Origin: Streptomyces sp. NBC_01298
Lineage (GTDB): Bacteria; Actinomycetota; Actinomycetes; Streptomycetales; Streptomycetaceae
DNA length: 64,000 bases
Reading direction: 5' to 3'
NCBI RefSeq assembly: GCF_035978755.1
Contig: NZ_CP108414.1
Coordinates: 1,922,001 to 1,986,000 of the forward strand
Below are positions 12,001 through 20,397 of the stretch, one piece after another (within the stretch, counting starts at the first letter, position 1; each line of letters opens with the position of its first letter). Both the position numbers and the translations under genes were made by a program. Under the pieces are notes generated by a model. That model was not told the DNA's origin and did no database searches. It was given only the letters and a program-made list of their open reading frames with translations.

Positions 12001-14859
12001 CCCGACGCGGTGCTCACCGGCATGGTCGCGGCCGCGTTCCCCGCCGACGAGGCGGACAGCCCGGTCGGGGTGCCGCTGCGGCGGGCCGGCCGGCCCGAGA
12101 CGGATTCCGTGGCCGGCGCGCTCGGCACCCTGTTCACCCGCGGTGCCGGGATCGACTGGAGTGCGGTGTTCCCCGGCGCCGAGCCGGTGGACGCGCCCAC
12201 CTACGCGTTCCAGCGCAAGCGGTTCTGGCTCGACCCGGCCGGACGGGCCGACGTGGTCGGCGCCGGTCTGCGCTCCGCCGGACACCCGCTGCTGGGTGCG
12301 GCGGTGGACCTGGCCACGGGCGGTACGGGCGAAGGCGGCGCCACCGTCTCGACCGGCCGGGTCTCGCTCGCCGCCCAACCGTGGCTGGCCGACCACCGGG
12401 TGCGGGGCGTCGTGATCGTCCCCGGTACGGCGCTGGTCGAACTGGCCGCTTCGGCGGGCCCGCTCGCGGAGTTCACGGTGACCGAGCCGGTGGTCGTACC
12501 GGAGTCCGGTGCGCTCACCCTCCAGATGGTTGTCGACGGCGCCGACCTCACGCTGTTCTCCCGGAGCGGCGATCCCGGCTCCGGCGACCTTCCGTGGACC
12601 CGGCACGCCGCCGGAACCCTCGCCCCGGAAGGCCGCCCGGCCGTGGCGGAGGCTGATCCGTGGCCGGAGGGCTCGACGGAGATCGACCTCACCGGGGTGT
12701 ACGACCGGGTCGCCGGGCACGGCTACGCGTACGGTCCCGCCTTCCAGGGGCTGCGGCGTCTGCTGCGCAACGGCGACGAACTGTTCGCCGAGGTCGAAGT
12801 CCCGGCTGAGGCGGCCCCGTCCGGTACCGGGTTCGCCGTGCACCCGGCGCTGCTGGACGCGGCCTTGCACGCGCTGCTGCCCGGCGTCGCCGGGGACCGG
12901 CCGGCCACCTTGCCGTTCGTCTGGAGCGGAGTGCGCTTCCACGCCCCCGCGGCGGCGGGCGCCCCCGTCCTCCGGGCCCGGATCACTCCCACGGGTCCGG
13001 ACTCCGTACGCCTGCTGGTGACCGATGGCGACGGCCGCGTCCTGGCCGAGGTGGACGAGCTGGTGCTGCGCCCGCTCACCGGTCTCCCGGGCGGCGCCGC
13101 GGCCGGGGAGAACCTGCTGTACACCCCGGTGTGGCGCAGGCCCGAGCGGTCCGGCGAGCCGGCCGGCGCGTCGGTGGCCGGCGCCGGGTACGAGGTGCTC
13201 CTGGTCGGTTCCGGTGCCGGCGACCTGCCTCAGCGGGCCCGCGGCGCCGTCCGGCACATCCTGGGGGTGCTGCGCGACCGGCTTGCCGGCGACGCCCCCG
13301 GCAAGCTCGCGGTGGCCATCGGCTCCGACCTGGCGCATGCCGGTGTCCGCGGCCTGGTCCTCAGCGCCGCGGCCGAACATCCGGGCCGGTTCGTCCTGGT
13401 GGACCTTCCGGGCTGGGACGGCTCCGCGGACGTACGGGACACCGTCGCCGAGGCCTTGGCCGGAGCCGAGGGCTCGGACGAGCCTCAGGTCCGCATCGCG
13501 GGAGGGGAGCTCCTCGTCCCGCGCCTGGTCCGGTACGAGCGCCCCGCCGGTGACCGGCCGGGCGGCACGCAGGGCGAGGACGGGAGCGGGGACCGTCCCG
13601 CGTTCCCCTGGGACGAGGGCACGGTGATGATCACCGGGGCGAGCGGCGCGCTGGGCTCGGAGTTGGCCGCGCACCTGGTGGCCCGGCACGGCGCCCGTTC
13701 ACTGCTGCTGGTCAGCCGGAGCGGGAAGGCTCCGGAGCTCGAAGGCGCCGGGGACGGCGTCGAGATCATCACGGCTGCCTGCGACGTGACCGACCGCGAG
13801 GCGCTGGCCGCACTGGTGGCACTGCACCGGCCCGTTGCCTTCGTGCACGCCGCCGGGACGCTGTCCGACGGGACCCTGGAGGGCCTCACGCCCGAGCAGG
13901 TCGACTCCGTGCTCCGGCCCAAGATCGATGCCGCCTGGCACCTGCACGAAGCGGCCGGTGACCGGCCCGTGGTGCTGTACTCGTCGATCGCAGGGCTGCT
14001 CGGCACGGCAGGGCAGGCGAACTACGCGGCGGGGAACACCTTCCTGGACGCCTTGGCCGAGTACCGCACCTCGCTTGGCCTGCCCACGGTCTCGCTGGCC
14101 TGGGGACTGTGGGAGACCGGGATGGGCGACGGGCTCGCCGACGCGGACCTGCGACGGATCCTCGGGCTCGGGCTGCGTCCGATCTCGGTGCCGGACGCGC
14201 TGGCCGCCTTCGACGTCGCCACCGCGGAGATCGCCCGCCCGGCCACGGACGACGGCCGGCGCCCGGTGTTCGCCGTGACGGGGCTCGACCGGGCCGCGCT
14301 CGGCGTCGCCCCGCACCCGCACCCGGTGCTGCGGGGCCTCGTACCCCGTACCGCACCTGCTGCCGCTCCGCGGGCCGGTCTGGACCGGGCGGCTCGGCAG
14401 CCGGCCGGAATCCCGTGGGACCAGCCGGGGGCCGTGCTCGACATGGTCCGCCGCGAGGTCGCCGCCGCCCTGGGCCACGACGAGGTGTCGGCGATCGCCT
14501 CGGAGGTGCCGTTCACCGACCTCGGCTTCGACTCGCTCACGGCGGTCGAACTGCGCAACCGGCTGGCGACCGTCACCGGCGAACGCCTGCCGACCACCCT
14601 GGTGTTCGACTATCCGACGGTGGCGGCCCTGGCCGAGAACCTGCGCACCATCGCGGCGACGAGCCAGGCAGCGCCCGTTCTCGACCAGCTGGAGACGCTG
14701 ATCCGCGAGGGGCTGCTCGACCTGGATGCGGTGGCACGGCTGCGACAGCTGGTCGGTCACGCCCCGGCGGGCCGCAGCGCCCGGGACGAGCAGCCGGACA
14801 AGGACCTGCAGGACGCGGCCGACGAGGATCTGTTCGCCATGGTCGACGACCTGGGATAG
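1..14859 (+). CDS. Modular type I polyketide synthase, three malonyl-specific KS-AT-DH-KR-ACP modules (5' end cut by window edge)
   Basis: The reading frame is open from base 1, and the first KS lacks its usual first ~30 residues, so the gene starts outside the window. Three modules follow. KS active-site Cys (DTACSSS) are at 400, 5125 and 10159. AT serines lie in GHSIGE, GHSVGE and GHSIGE at 1453, 6475 and 11470, each with HAFHS downstream, which indicates malonyl-CoA. DH His (HxxxGxxxxP) are at 2272, 7360 and 12394, with the DxxxH Asp at 2749, 7849 and 12856. KR Tyr are at 3949, 8956 and 14023; each KR keeps the third Asp of LDD (LDD, VAD, LSD), so all look B-type. ACP serines are at 4417, 9454 and 14533. 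There is no ER. By family knowledge each module adds a C2 unit with a double bond, together a triene. The C-terminus ends as a short helical docking region without a thioesterase, so the chain must be passed on. Module 1 lacks the normal KS-AT linker. Confidence 0.97.
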   Translation, partial: EQDVTGAFPTDRGWQPGEGYSRVGGFLDTAAEFDAEFFGISPREALAMDPQQRLLLQTTWEALERAGIDPKSLRGSRTGVFVGGTSSDYGPRMHEAGEDVKGYVLTGTTPSVLSGRIAYQFGFVGPTLTVDTACSSSLVALHLAVRALRSGEASAAVAGGVTVMATPGMFEEFSRQHGLAADGRCKPFSADADGTGWSEGVGMLVLERLEDARRHGHPVLAVVRGTAINSDGSSNGLTAPSGLSQQRLIGAALADAGLAGSDVDLLEAHGTGTSLGDPIEADAILATYGQDREAPLYLGSLKSNIGHTQAAAGVAGVIKTVQAMRHGLLPRTLHADVPTTRVDWASGRVELLTRALEWQRADRPIRAAVSAFGISGTNAHVVLEEGERTPTALLFTGQGAQRSGMGRELYERYPVFARALDEVCAAFDPHLDRPLKELMFGAGSDAAPELNQTRYTQPALFAFEVALAELAADQGLAGDLLAGHSIGELAAAHVAGVFSLPDAAKLVAARGRLMQQARSGGAMIAVEATEAEVAGTLVEGVVVAAVNGPVSVVLAGDADAAETVAAGWRERGRRVTRLTVSHAFHSPHMDDVLDEFRTVAESVDYRPPRIPVISTVTGRPLPADTAGYADHWVAQIRGTVRFHDAVSALREAGAGLFVEIGPSAALTPLVRSAGVARAVALSRSAGSEADVFSAGLARARGTEPTHPFRRDRYWLPPRPARGASGHPLLDSVVELVDRDEVVLAGSVSLADHPWLAGHVINGSVLLPGTAFLEMALFAGERVGLPEVADLTLEKPLVLPASGAVQLQVTVHGRQLAVHSRRDGEQEWTRHASGLLGDTDPASGPGADDLLEWPPAGDPVPVEDAYELLTGRGYDYSGMFRGLRAVYRDGDTAYAEVRIPDGHLGAESGFLLHPALVDAVLHPIVLGLVDGGEGARLPFAWSGVRLHPGAVGGTEFRARLAPAGGDTYELLLADATGTVVAAVEGLAFRASSPASADAVPLYELAWQPRTARTGDADGDAPRPTVAEVAPARTPAAAATAALATIRNWVSADHEAGDRLVLVTRNAVAVAPGERVADPAAGAVWGLARTAQSEYPDQIVVVDVSGTATAAEAAEAAVRTGEPQLAVRDGGLLVPRIARSAAPAPGTSLIEGTATADGTAGAASSAAPFGWNPDGTVLITGGTGGLGALIARHLHHRHGVRNLLLVSRRGPDAPGAAELAAELDGARIAAVDVTDRTALASLIEGLPAANPLTAVIHTAGVLDDATIGALTEERIGTVMAAKADAARYLHELTADRDVVSFVLFSSISGLLGTAGQANYAAANAYLDSLAAHRRGLGLPGTSLAWGLWEEGMGQSLSASDLGRWTRSGVAPLTAGQGLALFDRSLSADAADTVLPVPAILQPSLLAETGPVPPLLSGLVRRRKPAAAAPAARAGRALTAKQAEELVRATTAGVLGLPSPRALDLGKAFREQGFDSLAGVELRNRLIAATGRQLPATLVFDHPTPQALAAFLAEEAGTAGDRRQAGGARRPRKDRGRTDEPIAIVGMACRFPGGVRSADDLWQLVLDGRDAISEFPTNRGWDLDGLYHPDPDHLGTSYTRRGGFLHEADLFDAAFFDMSPREALATDPQQRLLLETAWETFEHAGIDPAVLSGSRTGVFTGVMYDDYASRLAVTPREVEGFLLAGNTSSVISGRLAYNYGLEGPAITVDTACSSSLVALHLAANSLRSGEVDLALAGGVTVMSGPSTFVEFSRQKGLSTDGRCRSFSADADGTGWSEGVGLLLVERLEDARRHGHQVLAVLRGSAVNSDGASNGLTAPSGPSQERVIRAALTDAGLASDDIDLIEAHGTGTRLGDPIEAQALLATYGQDRAEPVRLGSLKSNLGHAQAAAGVGGVIKMVQAMRHGVQPRTLHLGEPSPHVDWSAGAIELLGEQQEWPDLGRPRRAAVSAFGISGTNAHVILEQAPAPAGTAARPGPVPPVVPLVLSARTDQALREQAAELRAHLDGHPDLDLADVAGTLSGRRALLDRRAVVLGADRESLLRGLDAVAAGTAAAGVVQGHGTGRGATAFLFTGQGAQRAGMGRGLYERSDVFRTALDAVAAHIDPVLDRPLTAVLFAEPESADAALLDQTAYTQAALFAVEVALYRFAEHHGVTPDYLLGHSVGEVAAAHVAGVFDLPDACRLVAARGAAMQSARDDGAMAALEASEEEVLESLAAGAAIAGVNGPRAVVVSGDADSVTAMIALWSDRGRRTRRLSVSHAFHSAHMDGVLAGFRAELDTVAFHEPLIPVVSNVTGEIATAGQLTSPDYWVTHVREAVRFFDGVRTLRRGGVTEFVELGPDGVLTAMAGQARADEAPDTVGDTGDGASVSMLRAGRGDVESAFTALGALHVRGVPVDWSAVLRTTTPVPLPRYPFQHRRYWLETPSSAHPLLDTVVDLADGGTVLSGEIGGAGWIGDHRIRGEVLVPGTALLDMTLHAGARLDCPTVAELTFTTPLVVPEEGAVAVQVRVEAPEPDGSRAVTIHSGPRAGSGEPAEWTRHAHGVLVPGRQEPPAAPEPAGTEAALAGVYERLGEHGYHYGPAFQGLIAVRHADDERFVEVELPKRYHGEAARYGVHPALLDAVLHVLLPGVVDPGARPVLPFSWTGVTRYATGATALSARVTVRGTTAGLVVHDREGRAVLTVDELALLPVGAGHAPAGMHTVVWRNAAGPDSSLEPAVMHRVASLPEHARHAEHDVPTAARALVQSVLAELRAVLAEDDQRRHAFVITPGLSHAALRGLIRTAQAENPGRFVLIEAGESADGARLEAALRTPEPELAIRGDRLLVPRLARPGGPAADAATPGVDLSAGPVLVTGATGTLGTVLARHLVVRHGVRNLVLLSRRGEAAPGAADLRDELVDLGAAVSLVAADATDRQALERVFAEHQPAAVVHTAGVVADSTLAGMTAEQVDAVLRPKVDAAWHLHELAGDRPLFLYSSVAGLLGTAGQANYAAANTFLDALAEHRRGLGLPAVSLAWGLWARTSSISEQLTDADIQRLARSGLRPLDTTEALGLFDASLDAAAGVGAAVLALTRFDRSALRGRTDLPAVLRDLAGPAAGTTVAVRDHAPHGDGADASGFRPAALREIVRDQIAAVLGYADASEIEEDRSFSELGFDSLTAVELRNQLGTAIGRRLSATIVFDHPTPASLTEHLLGLVAAEEPAPAAPVRERPAAAGDGHDEPIAIVGMACRYPGGVASPQDLWRLVADGRDATSDFPVNRGWPADLFHPDADHPGTSTTRRGGFLHDADRFDAEFFGLSPREAMAVDPQQRQLLETTWEAVEQAGLDPQDLRGSRTGVFVGVMYSDYGSRPDLPPEGVQGYLYSGSAGSIASGRLAYTFGFEGPTLTVDTACSSSLVAVHLAASALRGGECELAVAGGATVMATPTPFVEFSRLRGLSEDGRCKSFSDDADGTGWSEGAGMLLLEKLSDAKRNGHRVLAVLRGSAVNSDGASNGLTAPNGPAQERVIMAALESADLSPADVELLEAHGTGTRLGDPIEAQAVMATYGRDRERPLLLGSLKSNIGHAQAAAGVGGIIKVVQAMRHDIAPATLHVGTPSRHVDWSEGNVELLTEARPWPRGAQPRRAGVSSFGFGGTNAHVVLEEAEAAPAPASGARASGARGSGAPVSAAPAGPARPPVPWVLSARTGQALAEQAERVASLSTADESYTLATRSAMTYRIAAMSPEALRDAVPVRVAGGRLAFAFTGQGAQQIGMGRELAAAYPVFAAAFDAVCTHFDASLRSTVRTAIADGSGLDETGTAQPALFAFEVALFRLVESWGIRPDVVLGHSIGELAAAHVAGVLSLPDAARLVAARGRLMQALPRGGAMVAVETAAAELGGLDLPDGVAVAAVNGPASVVLSGAEEALLPFVASEFTARGRRTKRLSVSHAFHSPLMEPMLEDFRAVARELAYRAPAIPAISTVTGANAEEWTDPEYWVNQVRATVRFHEAVLTARDEGVRTVLEVGPDAVLTGMVAAAFPADEADSPVGVPLRRAGRPETDSVAGALGTLFTRGAGIDWSAVFPGAEPVDAPTYAFQRKRFWLDPAGRADVVGAGLRSAGHPLLGAAVDLATGGTGEGGATVSTGRVSLAAQPWLADHRVRGVVIVPGTALVELAASAGPLAEFTVTEPVVVPESGALTLQMVVDGADLTLFSRSGDPGSGDLPWTRHAAGTLAPEGRPAVAEADPWPEGSTEIDLTGVYDRVAGHGYAYGPAFQGLRRLLRNGDELFAEVEVPAEAAPSGTGFAVHPALLDAALHALLPGVAGDRPATLPFVWSGVRFHAPAAAGAPVLRARITPTGPDSVRLLVTDGDGRVLAEVDELVLRPLTGLPGGAAAGENLLYTPVWRRPERSGEPAGASVAGAGYEVLLVGSGAGDLPQRARGAVRHILGVLRDRLAGDAPGKLAVAIGSDLAHAGVRGLVLSAAAEHPGRFVLVDLPGWDGSADVRDTVAEALAGAEGSDEPQVRIAGGELLVPRLVRYERPAGDRPGGTQGEDGSGDRPAFPWDEGTVMITGASGALGSELAAHLVARHGARSLLLVSRSGKAPELEGAGDGVEIITAACDVTDREALAALVALHRPVAFVHAAGTLSDGTLEGLTPEQVDSVLRPKIDAAWHLHEAAGDRPVVLYSSIAGLLGTAGQANYAAGNTFLDALAEYRTSLGLPTVSLAWGLWETGMGDGLADADLRRILGLGLRPISVPDALAAFDVATAEIARPATDDGRRPVFAVTGLDRAALGVAPHPHPVLRGLVPRTAPAAAPRAGLDRAARQPAGIPWDQPGAVLDMVRREVAAALGHDEVSAIASEVPFTDLGFDSLTAVELRNRLATVTGERLPTTLVFDYPTVAALAENLRTIAATSQAAPVLDQLETLIREGLLDLDAVARLRQLVGHAPAGRSARDEQPDKDLQDAADEDLFAMVDDLG

Positions 14860-14866
14860 ACACCCC

Positions 14867-14933
14867 GCCGGAGGGCTCCCGGGTGCCCGGCAGGGGTGTT
14901 CCACCCTTCGACCGGACCCGGGAGCCCTCCGGC
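14867..14933 (+). terminator. Perfect 18-bp stem-loop after the PKS gene
   Basis: The arms at 14867-14884 and 14916-14933 are exact reverse complements (GCCGGAGGGCTCCCGGGT on the left) separated by a 31-nt loop. It starts 7 nt after the PKS stop codon. There is no T-run, as is common for Streptomyces terminators. It should isolate the PKS transcript from the SnoaL-like gene downstream. Confidence 0.85.
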
Positions 14934-15023
14934 CCCCATCCCCCATCCCTCATCCCTCGTCACCCAACATCATCACCCAATAGACCGAATATTCAGGCGA
15001 ATTCACCGATAGGGTACTGATCC

Positions 15024-15377
15024 ATGGACAAGAATGACGTCACCAGGCTGGTCGGGCAATACATCGCGATCTGGAATGAATCCGACGACCGACTTCGGCA
15101 AGCCCTGATCGAGGAAGTCTTCACCCCCAACGCGACATACACGGATCCGAACATCGTCGCCCGGGGCGCCGCAGCCATCAGCGATTACCTCGCCGTGGCA
15201 CAACGGAACTTCACCGGGATTCCCTTCACTTCGGGTCCGGTACTGACCCATCACGACGTGGTCCACTTCGCATGGCAGGCCGGCCCCGCCGGCGGCGTGC
15301 CGGTGGTGAGCGGATTCGACGTCGCCTCCTTCGAGGACGGCAGGATCAACCGGCTGACCGGATTCTTCACAGACTGA
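15024..15377 (+). CDS. SnoaL-like / NTF2-fold protein
   Basis: A 117-residue protein with the size and hydrophobic pattern of the SnoaL-like NTF2 fold (N-terminal helices with YIAIWNE and a C-terminal strand around GRINRLTGFF). Family members include polyketide cyclases, hydroxylases and ketosteroid-isomerase-like proteins, but many have no known function, and no decisive catalytic residue is visible. It starts at ATG with a weak AGGG about 9 nt upstream and follows the PKS terminator by about 90 nt. Its last 11 nt overlap the end of the regulator gene on the other strand. A tailoring role for the polyketide is an inference from position only. Confidence 0.8.
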   Translation: MDKNDVTRLVGQYIAIWNESDDRLRQALIEEVFTPNATYTDPNIVARGAAAISDYLAVAQRNFTGIPFTSGPVLTHHDVVHFAWQAGPAGGVPVVSGFDVASFEDGRINRLTGFFTD

Positions 15378-17607
15378 TGACCCGCTCCTGGGGCACATGG
15401 TCACCGGGGAAGGAGTTCGTCCCGACAATCAGTGGCAATGCCCTGAGCAGGCCCGCTCTTTTCACCGATACGGAATCCGGGTCGCCGAAGATCCGGTGGA
15501 AGGTGTCCCAGGTCGATTCAGCGATGCAGTCCCCGATGGTCGCGATCAGATTCTCGAAGAGCCGGGCGACCGCATCGACCGACAGGGTTTCGAGCAGGAT
15601 CCGGGTGCTGTTCAGCTGGCCCTGTCCCCACTGGGGGAACCTGCGGTGGAAATCCTCGTTCGCGCAGGCCACGATGAGCAGCATCCCGGACTGGCTTCCC
15701 GATACGAGCCGTTCGAAGAATTCGAGCGTGGCTTCGTCGGCGAGGTGCAGATCGTCCGCCACCAGGACTACCGGGTGCTTGCGGGCGAGTTCGTGCACGA
15801 GGCGCTCCGCCTCGTGCACACGGCCCGCCGGCTCCGGGCCGTTCGGATCGGCGGCGCCGACCGGGTCCGTCGGGCCGGTCTCGCGCAACAGCGACCGCAG
15901 TTGAGCGACGACCGATGCCGGGTCGATGCTCACCGACCTGCTCACCCGGTACTTCACCACGAAGGGAGCGGGGCGGGCCTCCTCCTCGAGCAGCCGGCAG
16001 AACTCCATCAGGAGCCGGCTCTTCCCCGTCCCGTGGTCGCCGAGGATGGTCACGAGGTGGGGAAGGCTCCGCTGTTCCACCCGCTGGAAGGTCCGCTGCA
16101 GGATCTCCATCTCGTGATCCCGGTCCATGAACGGCTTGGTGTCGACCGGATACTCCACCGAACGCGATTCGGCGATCCAGTAGGGCAGCTCCTCGACGCC
16201 CATGGCCAGGTAGGACGCCTGGTCGAGGGTCAGCGCCCTGGTGCGGTCGGACACCCAGATCACGCCGTCCGGCACCTGGGGGAAGATCTCCCAGCACTGG
16301 TCCAGCAGTGTGCCGTTGGCCGAGACCCGATTGCGGCGGGGCGCCGGGTCGGAGTGCCGCTGGAGGTCGCCGGTCGCCACCATGGCCCTGATCGCGATGC
16401 CGTGCCGACTCTCGTCCGACGCGTCGAGGCTGTCCCGCAGCAGCAGGGCGAGCTGCGCCGCGCGCGCGGCGCCCTCCCGCGGATCGTCGAGGTCGAAGAG
16501 GGCGATCGTCGCGGAGCCCACGGATGCGACCACCTCTCCCCCGCAGCACTCCACCCCGGCCCTGACCAGGGTGTGTATCCCGTCGAGGAGATCGTCCACA
16601 CCCACGGGGTGCGGCGTTCCCGCCCCGGCGCCGACATGCGCTCGGACGATCATGACCGTCACCTCGCGCCGGTGCGACCGCTCCGGGGCCGCGGCCGAAG
16701 CCTGTGGCCGGCTCGTCGTGTTCAGCAGGCCGGGCGCGGGTCCGTCGGCGGCGGGAGGCGCCTTCGGAGCGGGCCGCGCACTCACGTCGGCCGGTCGGCC
16801 GGTCCAGCTGGCCTCCTGGGCCCCCGGCTCGACTTGGGAGAACTCGTTGAGCGTCGGGTCGTGCGACAGGATCCGCCGCTGCAGGTCCCGCAGCCACGGC
16901 CCGGGCTCCAGACCGAGCCGGTCCACGAGTTCGGAATGCGTGCGCTGGTAGACGGTGAGCGCTTCGCTCTGCCGGCCGGCACGGTACAGGGCCAGCATGA
17001 GCAGTCCGCGGGCCCGTTCCCGCAGCGGCTCGGCCTCCACCAGCGTCTCGATCCCGCTGATCACTTCGCGGTGATGGCCGCAATCCAGCTTGGCCTCGAA
17101 GTACAGCTCCTGGGCGTCGATGCGAGAGTTCTCGACGATGCTCGACTCCGGCCAGACGATCCCGGCTTCCACGAGATCGGCCAGCAGGTCTCCGCGCCAC
17201 AGGTCCAGCGCGTCCCGCAGGACCACGGCGGCCTCGGCCGGGAGCCCGTCGGCCATCATCTTGCGCCCGCGCTCCAGCCGGTGGGAGAAGGCGTGTACGT
17301 CGACCATTTCCTCGTCGATGTGCAGCGTGTATCCGGGGGAACGCGTGATCAGCGCCGGCGCCGACTCACGCCCGCGCAGCGACCGCAGCACCGACCTGAG
17401 CGACCAGACCGAATTCTGAAGAATCTTCCGGGCCGTAATGGGCGGCTCACCATCCGGCCACAAAGAATCCAGCAACCGACTGGTCGCGACAACCTGATTC
17501 GGCTCGAGCAGAAGTCGCCCCAGCAGTGCACGCTGCTTTACTCCACCGAGAACCGCCCGTTCACCATCACGAACCACTTCCAGCGGTCCGAGCAAGCGAA
17601 ATTGCAT
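15367..17607 (-). CDS. SARP-family transcriptional activator with AAA ATPase domain
   Basis: About 746 residues. The N-terminus (MQFRLLGPLEV onward) is the OmpR-like winged-helix DNA-binding domain of SARP regulators (about 1-95), followed by the bacterial transcriptional activation (BTAD) domain (about 100-245). The middle (about 300-470) resembles a degenerate class III cyclase homology region. Then comes a nucleotide-binding ATPase domain with Walker A GDHGTGKS at about residue 522-529 and a Walker B-like VVLVADD. Large SARP-AAA proteins of this kind activate antibiotic clusters by binding direct heptamer repeats. The start at 17607 was chosen over 17610 because GGAGG is spaced better from it. 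Being next to both the PKS and the NRPS operon, it is the best candidate pathway activator. It has no TTA codon that I could find. Confidence 0.93.
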   Translation of the reverse strand: MQFRLLGPLEVVRDGERAVLGGVKQRALLGRLLLEPNQVVATSRLLDSLWPDGEPPITARKILQNSVWSLRSVLRSLRGRESAPALITRSPGYTLHIDEEMVDVHAFSHRLERGRKMMADGLPAEAAVVLRDALDLWRGDLLADLVEAGIVWPESSIVENSRIDAQELYFEAKLDCGHHREVISGIETLVEAEPLRERARGLLMLALYRAGRQSEALTVYQRTHSELVDRLGLEPGPWLRDLQRRILSHDPTLNEFSQVEPGAQEASWTGRPADVSARPAPKAPPAADGPAPGLLNTTSRPQASAAAPERSHRREVTVMIVRAHVGAGAGTPHPVGVDDLLDGIHTLVRAGVECCGGEVVASVGSATIALFDLDDPREGAARAAQLALLLRDSLDASDESRHGIAIRAMVATGDLQRHSDPAPRRNRVSANGTLLDQCWEIFPQVPDGVIWVSDRTRALTLDQASYLAMGVEELPYWIAESRSVEYPVDTKPFMDRDHEMEILQRTFQRVEQRSLPHLVTILGDHGTGKSRLLMEFCRLLEEEARPAPFVVKYRVSRSVSIDPASVVAQLRSLLRETGPTDPVGAADPNGPEPAGRVHEAERLVHELARKHPVVLVADDLHLADEATLEFFERLVSGSQSGMLLIVACANEDFHRRFPQWGQGQLNSTRILLETLSVDAVARLFENLIATIGDCIAESTWDTFHRIFGDPDSVSVKRAGLLRALPLIVGTNSFPGDHVPQERVISL

Positions 17608-18348
17608 CATGACCCTCCCCCGTTTATGCATGATCAATAAGCACCCCGCCCCGCGAATCCACGCGGCAACGACGGGGGATTTAATGAAATCTACGCATCA
17701 GGCACGATCGGATGATCCACGATCCGCGAGCAGAGCCACTGCGCAGGAAAACTGCTCCGAGACGGCGGATGCGCCTATCTCGAGAACGGCAGGCGACAGG
17801 CCGCAAACAGCCTCGTACAGCATACGGAAACCGGGGGCCCGGCCGGGAATCTCGGTCGCGGACACACAGACGGACAGGTACTCAGGCATGCAACGAGAAA
17901 TGGCCGCCGAGTATCGATATCGATCCACCCCCACCGCATCAACAGAGAAACTTCAAATAAAAGTGAAGCATACAACTTCCCGGCACGCAACCGAGAATCA
18001 ATGGGGCCGCAACCCCAACGCTCGGCACCATGCCAAGATTTTACCCAGCTCGATTGCAATCAAGCAGACAAGCCTGTCCGATGTGTTCAGAAACACGCGC
18101 TCCCCCTCATCCGACCTCCCCAAAACCAGCCAAGAAGCCGCCCAAAGGCCGAATAGCATCTTGCGCAATACGCCTCACCTCACCGCGCCTCGATCGAATC
18201 ACTGGAAAACGGTTCGCCCACCGGAAGAAGCCGCCCGCATGGATGATCGCGGCCGGGCTGAGGGGAGCGGAAATCCGTGGACGGACCCGCGGAAGATCAC
18301 GTACCGTGTGGCTCCACGCCCTGAGATGGATGGAAGGAGGCGAGTGCC
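17608..18348. other. AT-rich divergent intergenic region
   Basis: About 740 nt between the divergent SARP gene and the leader/GNAT gene. It is clearly poorer in G+C than its surroundings (about 42% in 17941-18000 by count). An open frame crosses it on the plus strand but has no recognisable domain, an odd composition and no convincing ribosome site, so I do not call it a gene. It contains the 12-bp palindrome ATCGATATCGAT at 17913-17924. It probably carries promoters for both flanking genes. I could not identify heptameric SARP repeats with the expected 11-bp period. Confidence 0.6.
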
Positions 18349-18411
18349 GTGCGGTTCACACCTTTCCAGCGCTCCCGCTTCCGCTATCCCGGCGTAGTTC
18401 GTCAGTTCTGA
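18349..18411 (+). CDS. Candidate 20-residue leader peptide upstream of the GNAT gene
   Basis: A GTG-initiated frame of 20 codons ending at TGA (18409-18411), preceded by AAGGAGG at the ideal distance (8 nt). The peptide is rich in Arg and Phe (begins MRFTPFQRSRFR, ends VVRQF). Its sequence contains the left arm of an inverted repeat whose right arm lies just after its stop, and the GNAT gene starts 39 nt further on. This is the layout of translational or transcriptional attenuators, where ribosome stalling or pausing remodels a leader structure. No match to a known leader family is claimed. Confidence 0.5.
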   Translation: MRFTPFQRSRFRYPGVVRQF

Positions 18412-18422
18412 CCGGGAGCGCT
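18368..18422 (+). promoter_or_regulatory. Leader inverted repeat (possible attenuator) before GNAT gene
   Basis: Arms AGCGCTCCCG (18368-18377) and CGGGAGCGCT (18413-18422) are exact reverse complements. Inside lies a small hairpin GTCAG-TT-CTGAC (18401-18412) that covers the stop codon of the leader peptide. The GNAT ribosome site GGAGG is at 18441-18445, about 20 nt beyond the right arm. Confidence 0.5.
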
Positions 18423-18450
18423 CCAAGCAGCCTGTATCCCGGAGGAATCC

Positions 18451-19350
18451 ATGACCGATACGGTCATCCGCGCGCTCTCCGCGAGCGACGCCCATCTTTT
18501 CGACGCACACCCCGACCCCCTCGGCGCCGGTGAGGGCCACCGGCGTACCCGGTTCCGCCCCGACTGGAAGCGCGTCGCCCTGCGCGACGGCGAGGTCGTC
18601 GCACGCGGCGCGTGGTGGGGCGGCCCCGATGACTCGGAGCCCGTCAACATCAACTGGTTCGACGTGGCCGAGGGCGAGGAGGGGGCCGGGGCCGAACTCC
18701 TGCGCTCCGCTCCCTGGCAGGTCGAACTCGAGATCAACCTGCCCGGCGGCTGGCGGGAAAGGACCGACCTGCGCGCCGGAGCCGAGGCGCGCTTCGCCGC
18801 CGCACGAGCCGCGGGGTACGAACTCCTGGTGGAACGCTTCCTGTACCGCTGGACCCCCGAGCGAGGTCTGCCCGAGCGGCCCGGACGCCTGCGCTTCAGC
18901 GCCGAACCCGACGACACCGTGTTCTTCGACGCGTTGCGCCGCATCCACTCCGCCACCCTGGACGCCCACGCGCTCAGGGCCATCAAGGAGGGCGGCCTCG
19001 ACAAGGCCGCCCAGGAGGAACTCGACTTCTTCCACTGGTGCCCCTCCCCACGCGAATGGTGGCGGATCGCACACACGCCGGAGGGCGACCTGGCCGGCAT
19101 CCACATCCCGGCCCACAACTCCTCCGGCCCGACGATCGGCTTCATCGGAGTCGTCCCGGAACAGCGCGGTCGCGGCTACGCCTACGACCTCCTCGCGGAG
19201 TGCACCCACCTCCTCGTCGAGCAGGGCGCGGAGTTCGTCAGCGGAGCGACGGACCAGGCCAACTTCCCCATGGCCGCGCACTTCGCCAAGGCCGGCTTCC
19301 CCGTCATCCGTGAACGCATCAACTTCCACCCGACGGGCCAAGCGGCCTAG
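18451..19350 (+). CDS. GNAT-family N-acetyltransferase
   Basis: A 299-residue protein. The C-terminal part holds the acetyl-CoA binding motif A of GNAT enzymes (GVVPEQRGRGYAYDLL, about 231-246, with the QRGRGY loop), followed by a conserved tail containing TDQANFPMAAHFAKAGF, typical of the helix that packs on the acetyl-CoA. The N-terminal half is a more divergent GNAT-like lobe. ATG is preceded by GGAGG at 5 nt. The acceptor substrate is not evident. Position between the PKS and NRPS parts permits a self-resistance or tailoring role, but similar genes occur as housekeeping acetyltransferases in Streptomyces. A candidate leader peptide and hairpin precede it. Confidence 0.85.
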   Translation: MTDTVIRALSASDAHLFDAHPDPLGAGEGHRRTRFRPDWKRVALRDGEVVARGAWWGGPDDSEPVNINWFDVAEGEEGAGAELLRSAPWQVELEINLPGGWRERTDLRAGAEARFAAARAAGYELLVERFLYRWTPERGLPERPGRLRFSAEPDDTVFFDALRRIHSATLDAHALRAIKEGGLDKAAQEELDFFHWCPSPREWWRIAHTPEGDLAGIHIPAHNSSGPTIGFIGVVPEQRGRGYAYDLLAECTHLLVEQGAEFVSGATDQANFPMAAHFAKAGFPVIRERINFHPTGQAA

Positions 19351-19369
19351 CGAGGAGTAGCACGCGGTG

Positions 19370-19402
19370 AGCGGTCCGGTCCGAGGGCGGGTCCGGACCG
19401 CT
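19370..19402 (+). terminator. Stem-loop after GNAT gene
   Basis: Arms AGCGGTCCGG (19370-19379) and CCGGACCGCT (19393-19402) with a 13-nt loop, 19 nt after the GNAT stop and between convergent genes. Confidence 0.7.
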
Positions 19403-19429
19403 TGCCGGTGCCCGGCGGCCAGGCGAAAG

Positions 19430-19458
19430 CCCCCGAGAGGCGTGGGGAGCCTCTGGGG
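19430..19458. terminator. Second hairpin between convergent GNAT and thioesterase genes
   Basis: AGAGGC/GCCTCT arms extended by CCCC/GGGG across one mismatch. It could end transcription from the minus-strand operon, whose last gene stops at 19579. Confidence 0.45.
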
Positions 19459-19578
19459 CGAATCCGTCCGAAGCGAGCGGCGGTTGGCGCCTCGCGCTCG
19501 CCGTAGCGGTCGGGAGCTGGTTGCCGAGCTGACTCCTCGGGCCGGAACCGGCCGTGGAGGCTGTCGCTGGAGGACCGG

Positions 19579-20346
19579 TTACCGCTGGTGGCCACGTATG
19601 GGCACTCCGGCGGTGGGGAGTCTGTCGAGTAGGTCTCCGATGACCCGTTCCGGCTGCTCGGAGAGGTAGAAATGGCCGCCGGGGAACTCCACCACCTCGC
19701 TCGGTCCGGAGGTCCACTCGCCCCATCGGGCCGCCCCTTCACGGGACAGTTCGGCGTCCTCGACGCCGACGAACGCGCTGACCGGGCAGGTGAGCAGGTC
19801 GCCCTGGCGCGGCTGGTACGCGGCCAGCAGTTCGTAGTCGCCGCGGATGACGGGCAGCACCATCTCGCGCAACTCGGGGAGTGCGAGCAGATCCGGATCG
19901 ATGCCGCCGAGCCCGGCCAGTTCGGCGCACAGGTCGTCGTCCGTCATCACGTGCTGGCCTCGATCGCGGCGCAGGCTCGGAGCGGCGCAGGCCGAGGCGA
20001 AGAGCCTCGCCGGGGCGGGGAGGCCCATCCGCTGAACGCGCAGGACGAGTTCGTGGCCGACCAGCGCTCCCATGCTGTGGCCGAACGCCACCCAGGGGCG
20101 GTCCAGCCAGGGAGCCAGTTCGGTCGCGAGATCGGCTGCCAGGTCCGCCATCGAGGCCGGCCAGGGGTCGTCGATCCGGTCGAGCCGCCCCGGCGGGCAG
20201 GCGACGATCAGTTCGACCTCGGGCGGAAGCAGCCGCGCCCAGCCCTGGTACAGGCTCTGCGAACCGCCCGCGTGCGGCAGGCACACGAGGCGCATGGCCG
20301 CCCCCGGCCGGGGAAACGGTCGGCGCAGAGCCCTGCTCTCAGCCAT
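19579..20346 (-). CDS. Type II thioesterase (alpha/beta hydrolase), last gene of NRPS operon
   Basis: About 255 residues in the RifR/SrfA-D-like thioesterase fold. It begins with MRLVCLPHAGGSQS-type sequence (the first strand and oxyanion loop), has the nucleophile elbow GHSMGA, and carries the late motif GGHFYLSEQ with the catalytic His. Such enzymes remove aberrant acyl groups from stalled carrier proteins. I chose the ATG at 20346; a GTG at 20370 with no better ribosome site is possible, and GAGGAG lies 11 nt upstream of the ATG. It is separated from the MFS gene by 51 nt. A second type II thioesterase starts the operon, so this may have a different carrier preference. Confidence 0.92.
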   Translation of the reverse strand: MAESRALRRPFPRPGAAMRLVCLPHAGGSQSLYQGWARLLPPEVELIVACPPGRLDRIDDPWPASMADLAADLATELAPWLDRPWVAFGHSMGALVGHELVLRVQRMGLPAPARLFASACAAPSLRRDRGQHVMTDDDLCAELAGLGGIDPDLLALPELREMVLPVIRGDYELLAAYQPRQGDLLTCPVSAFVGVEDAELSREGAARWGEWTSGPSEVVEFPGGHFYLSEQPERVIGDLLDRLPTAGVPIRGHQR

Positions 20347-20397
20347 GATCGGGTCAACTCCTCGTATCACTGGTGTGACGACGTCGTATCCGTTGCT

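Noticed and set aside
8305..13689. Long minus-strand open frame under the PKS
   Set aside because: The plus strand carries all PKS motifs here; the antisense product is Gly/Arg/His-rich without domains.
17609..18397. 262-codon plus-strand open frame between SARP and GNAT genes
   Set aside because: No domain similarity, unusual composition, no proper ribosome site, and it lies in an AT-rich intergenic region overlapping the leader peptide in another frame.
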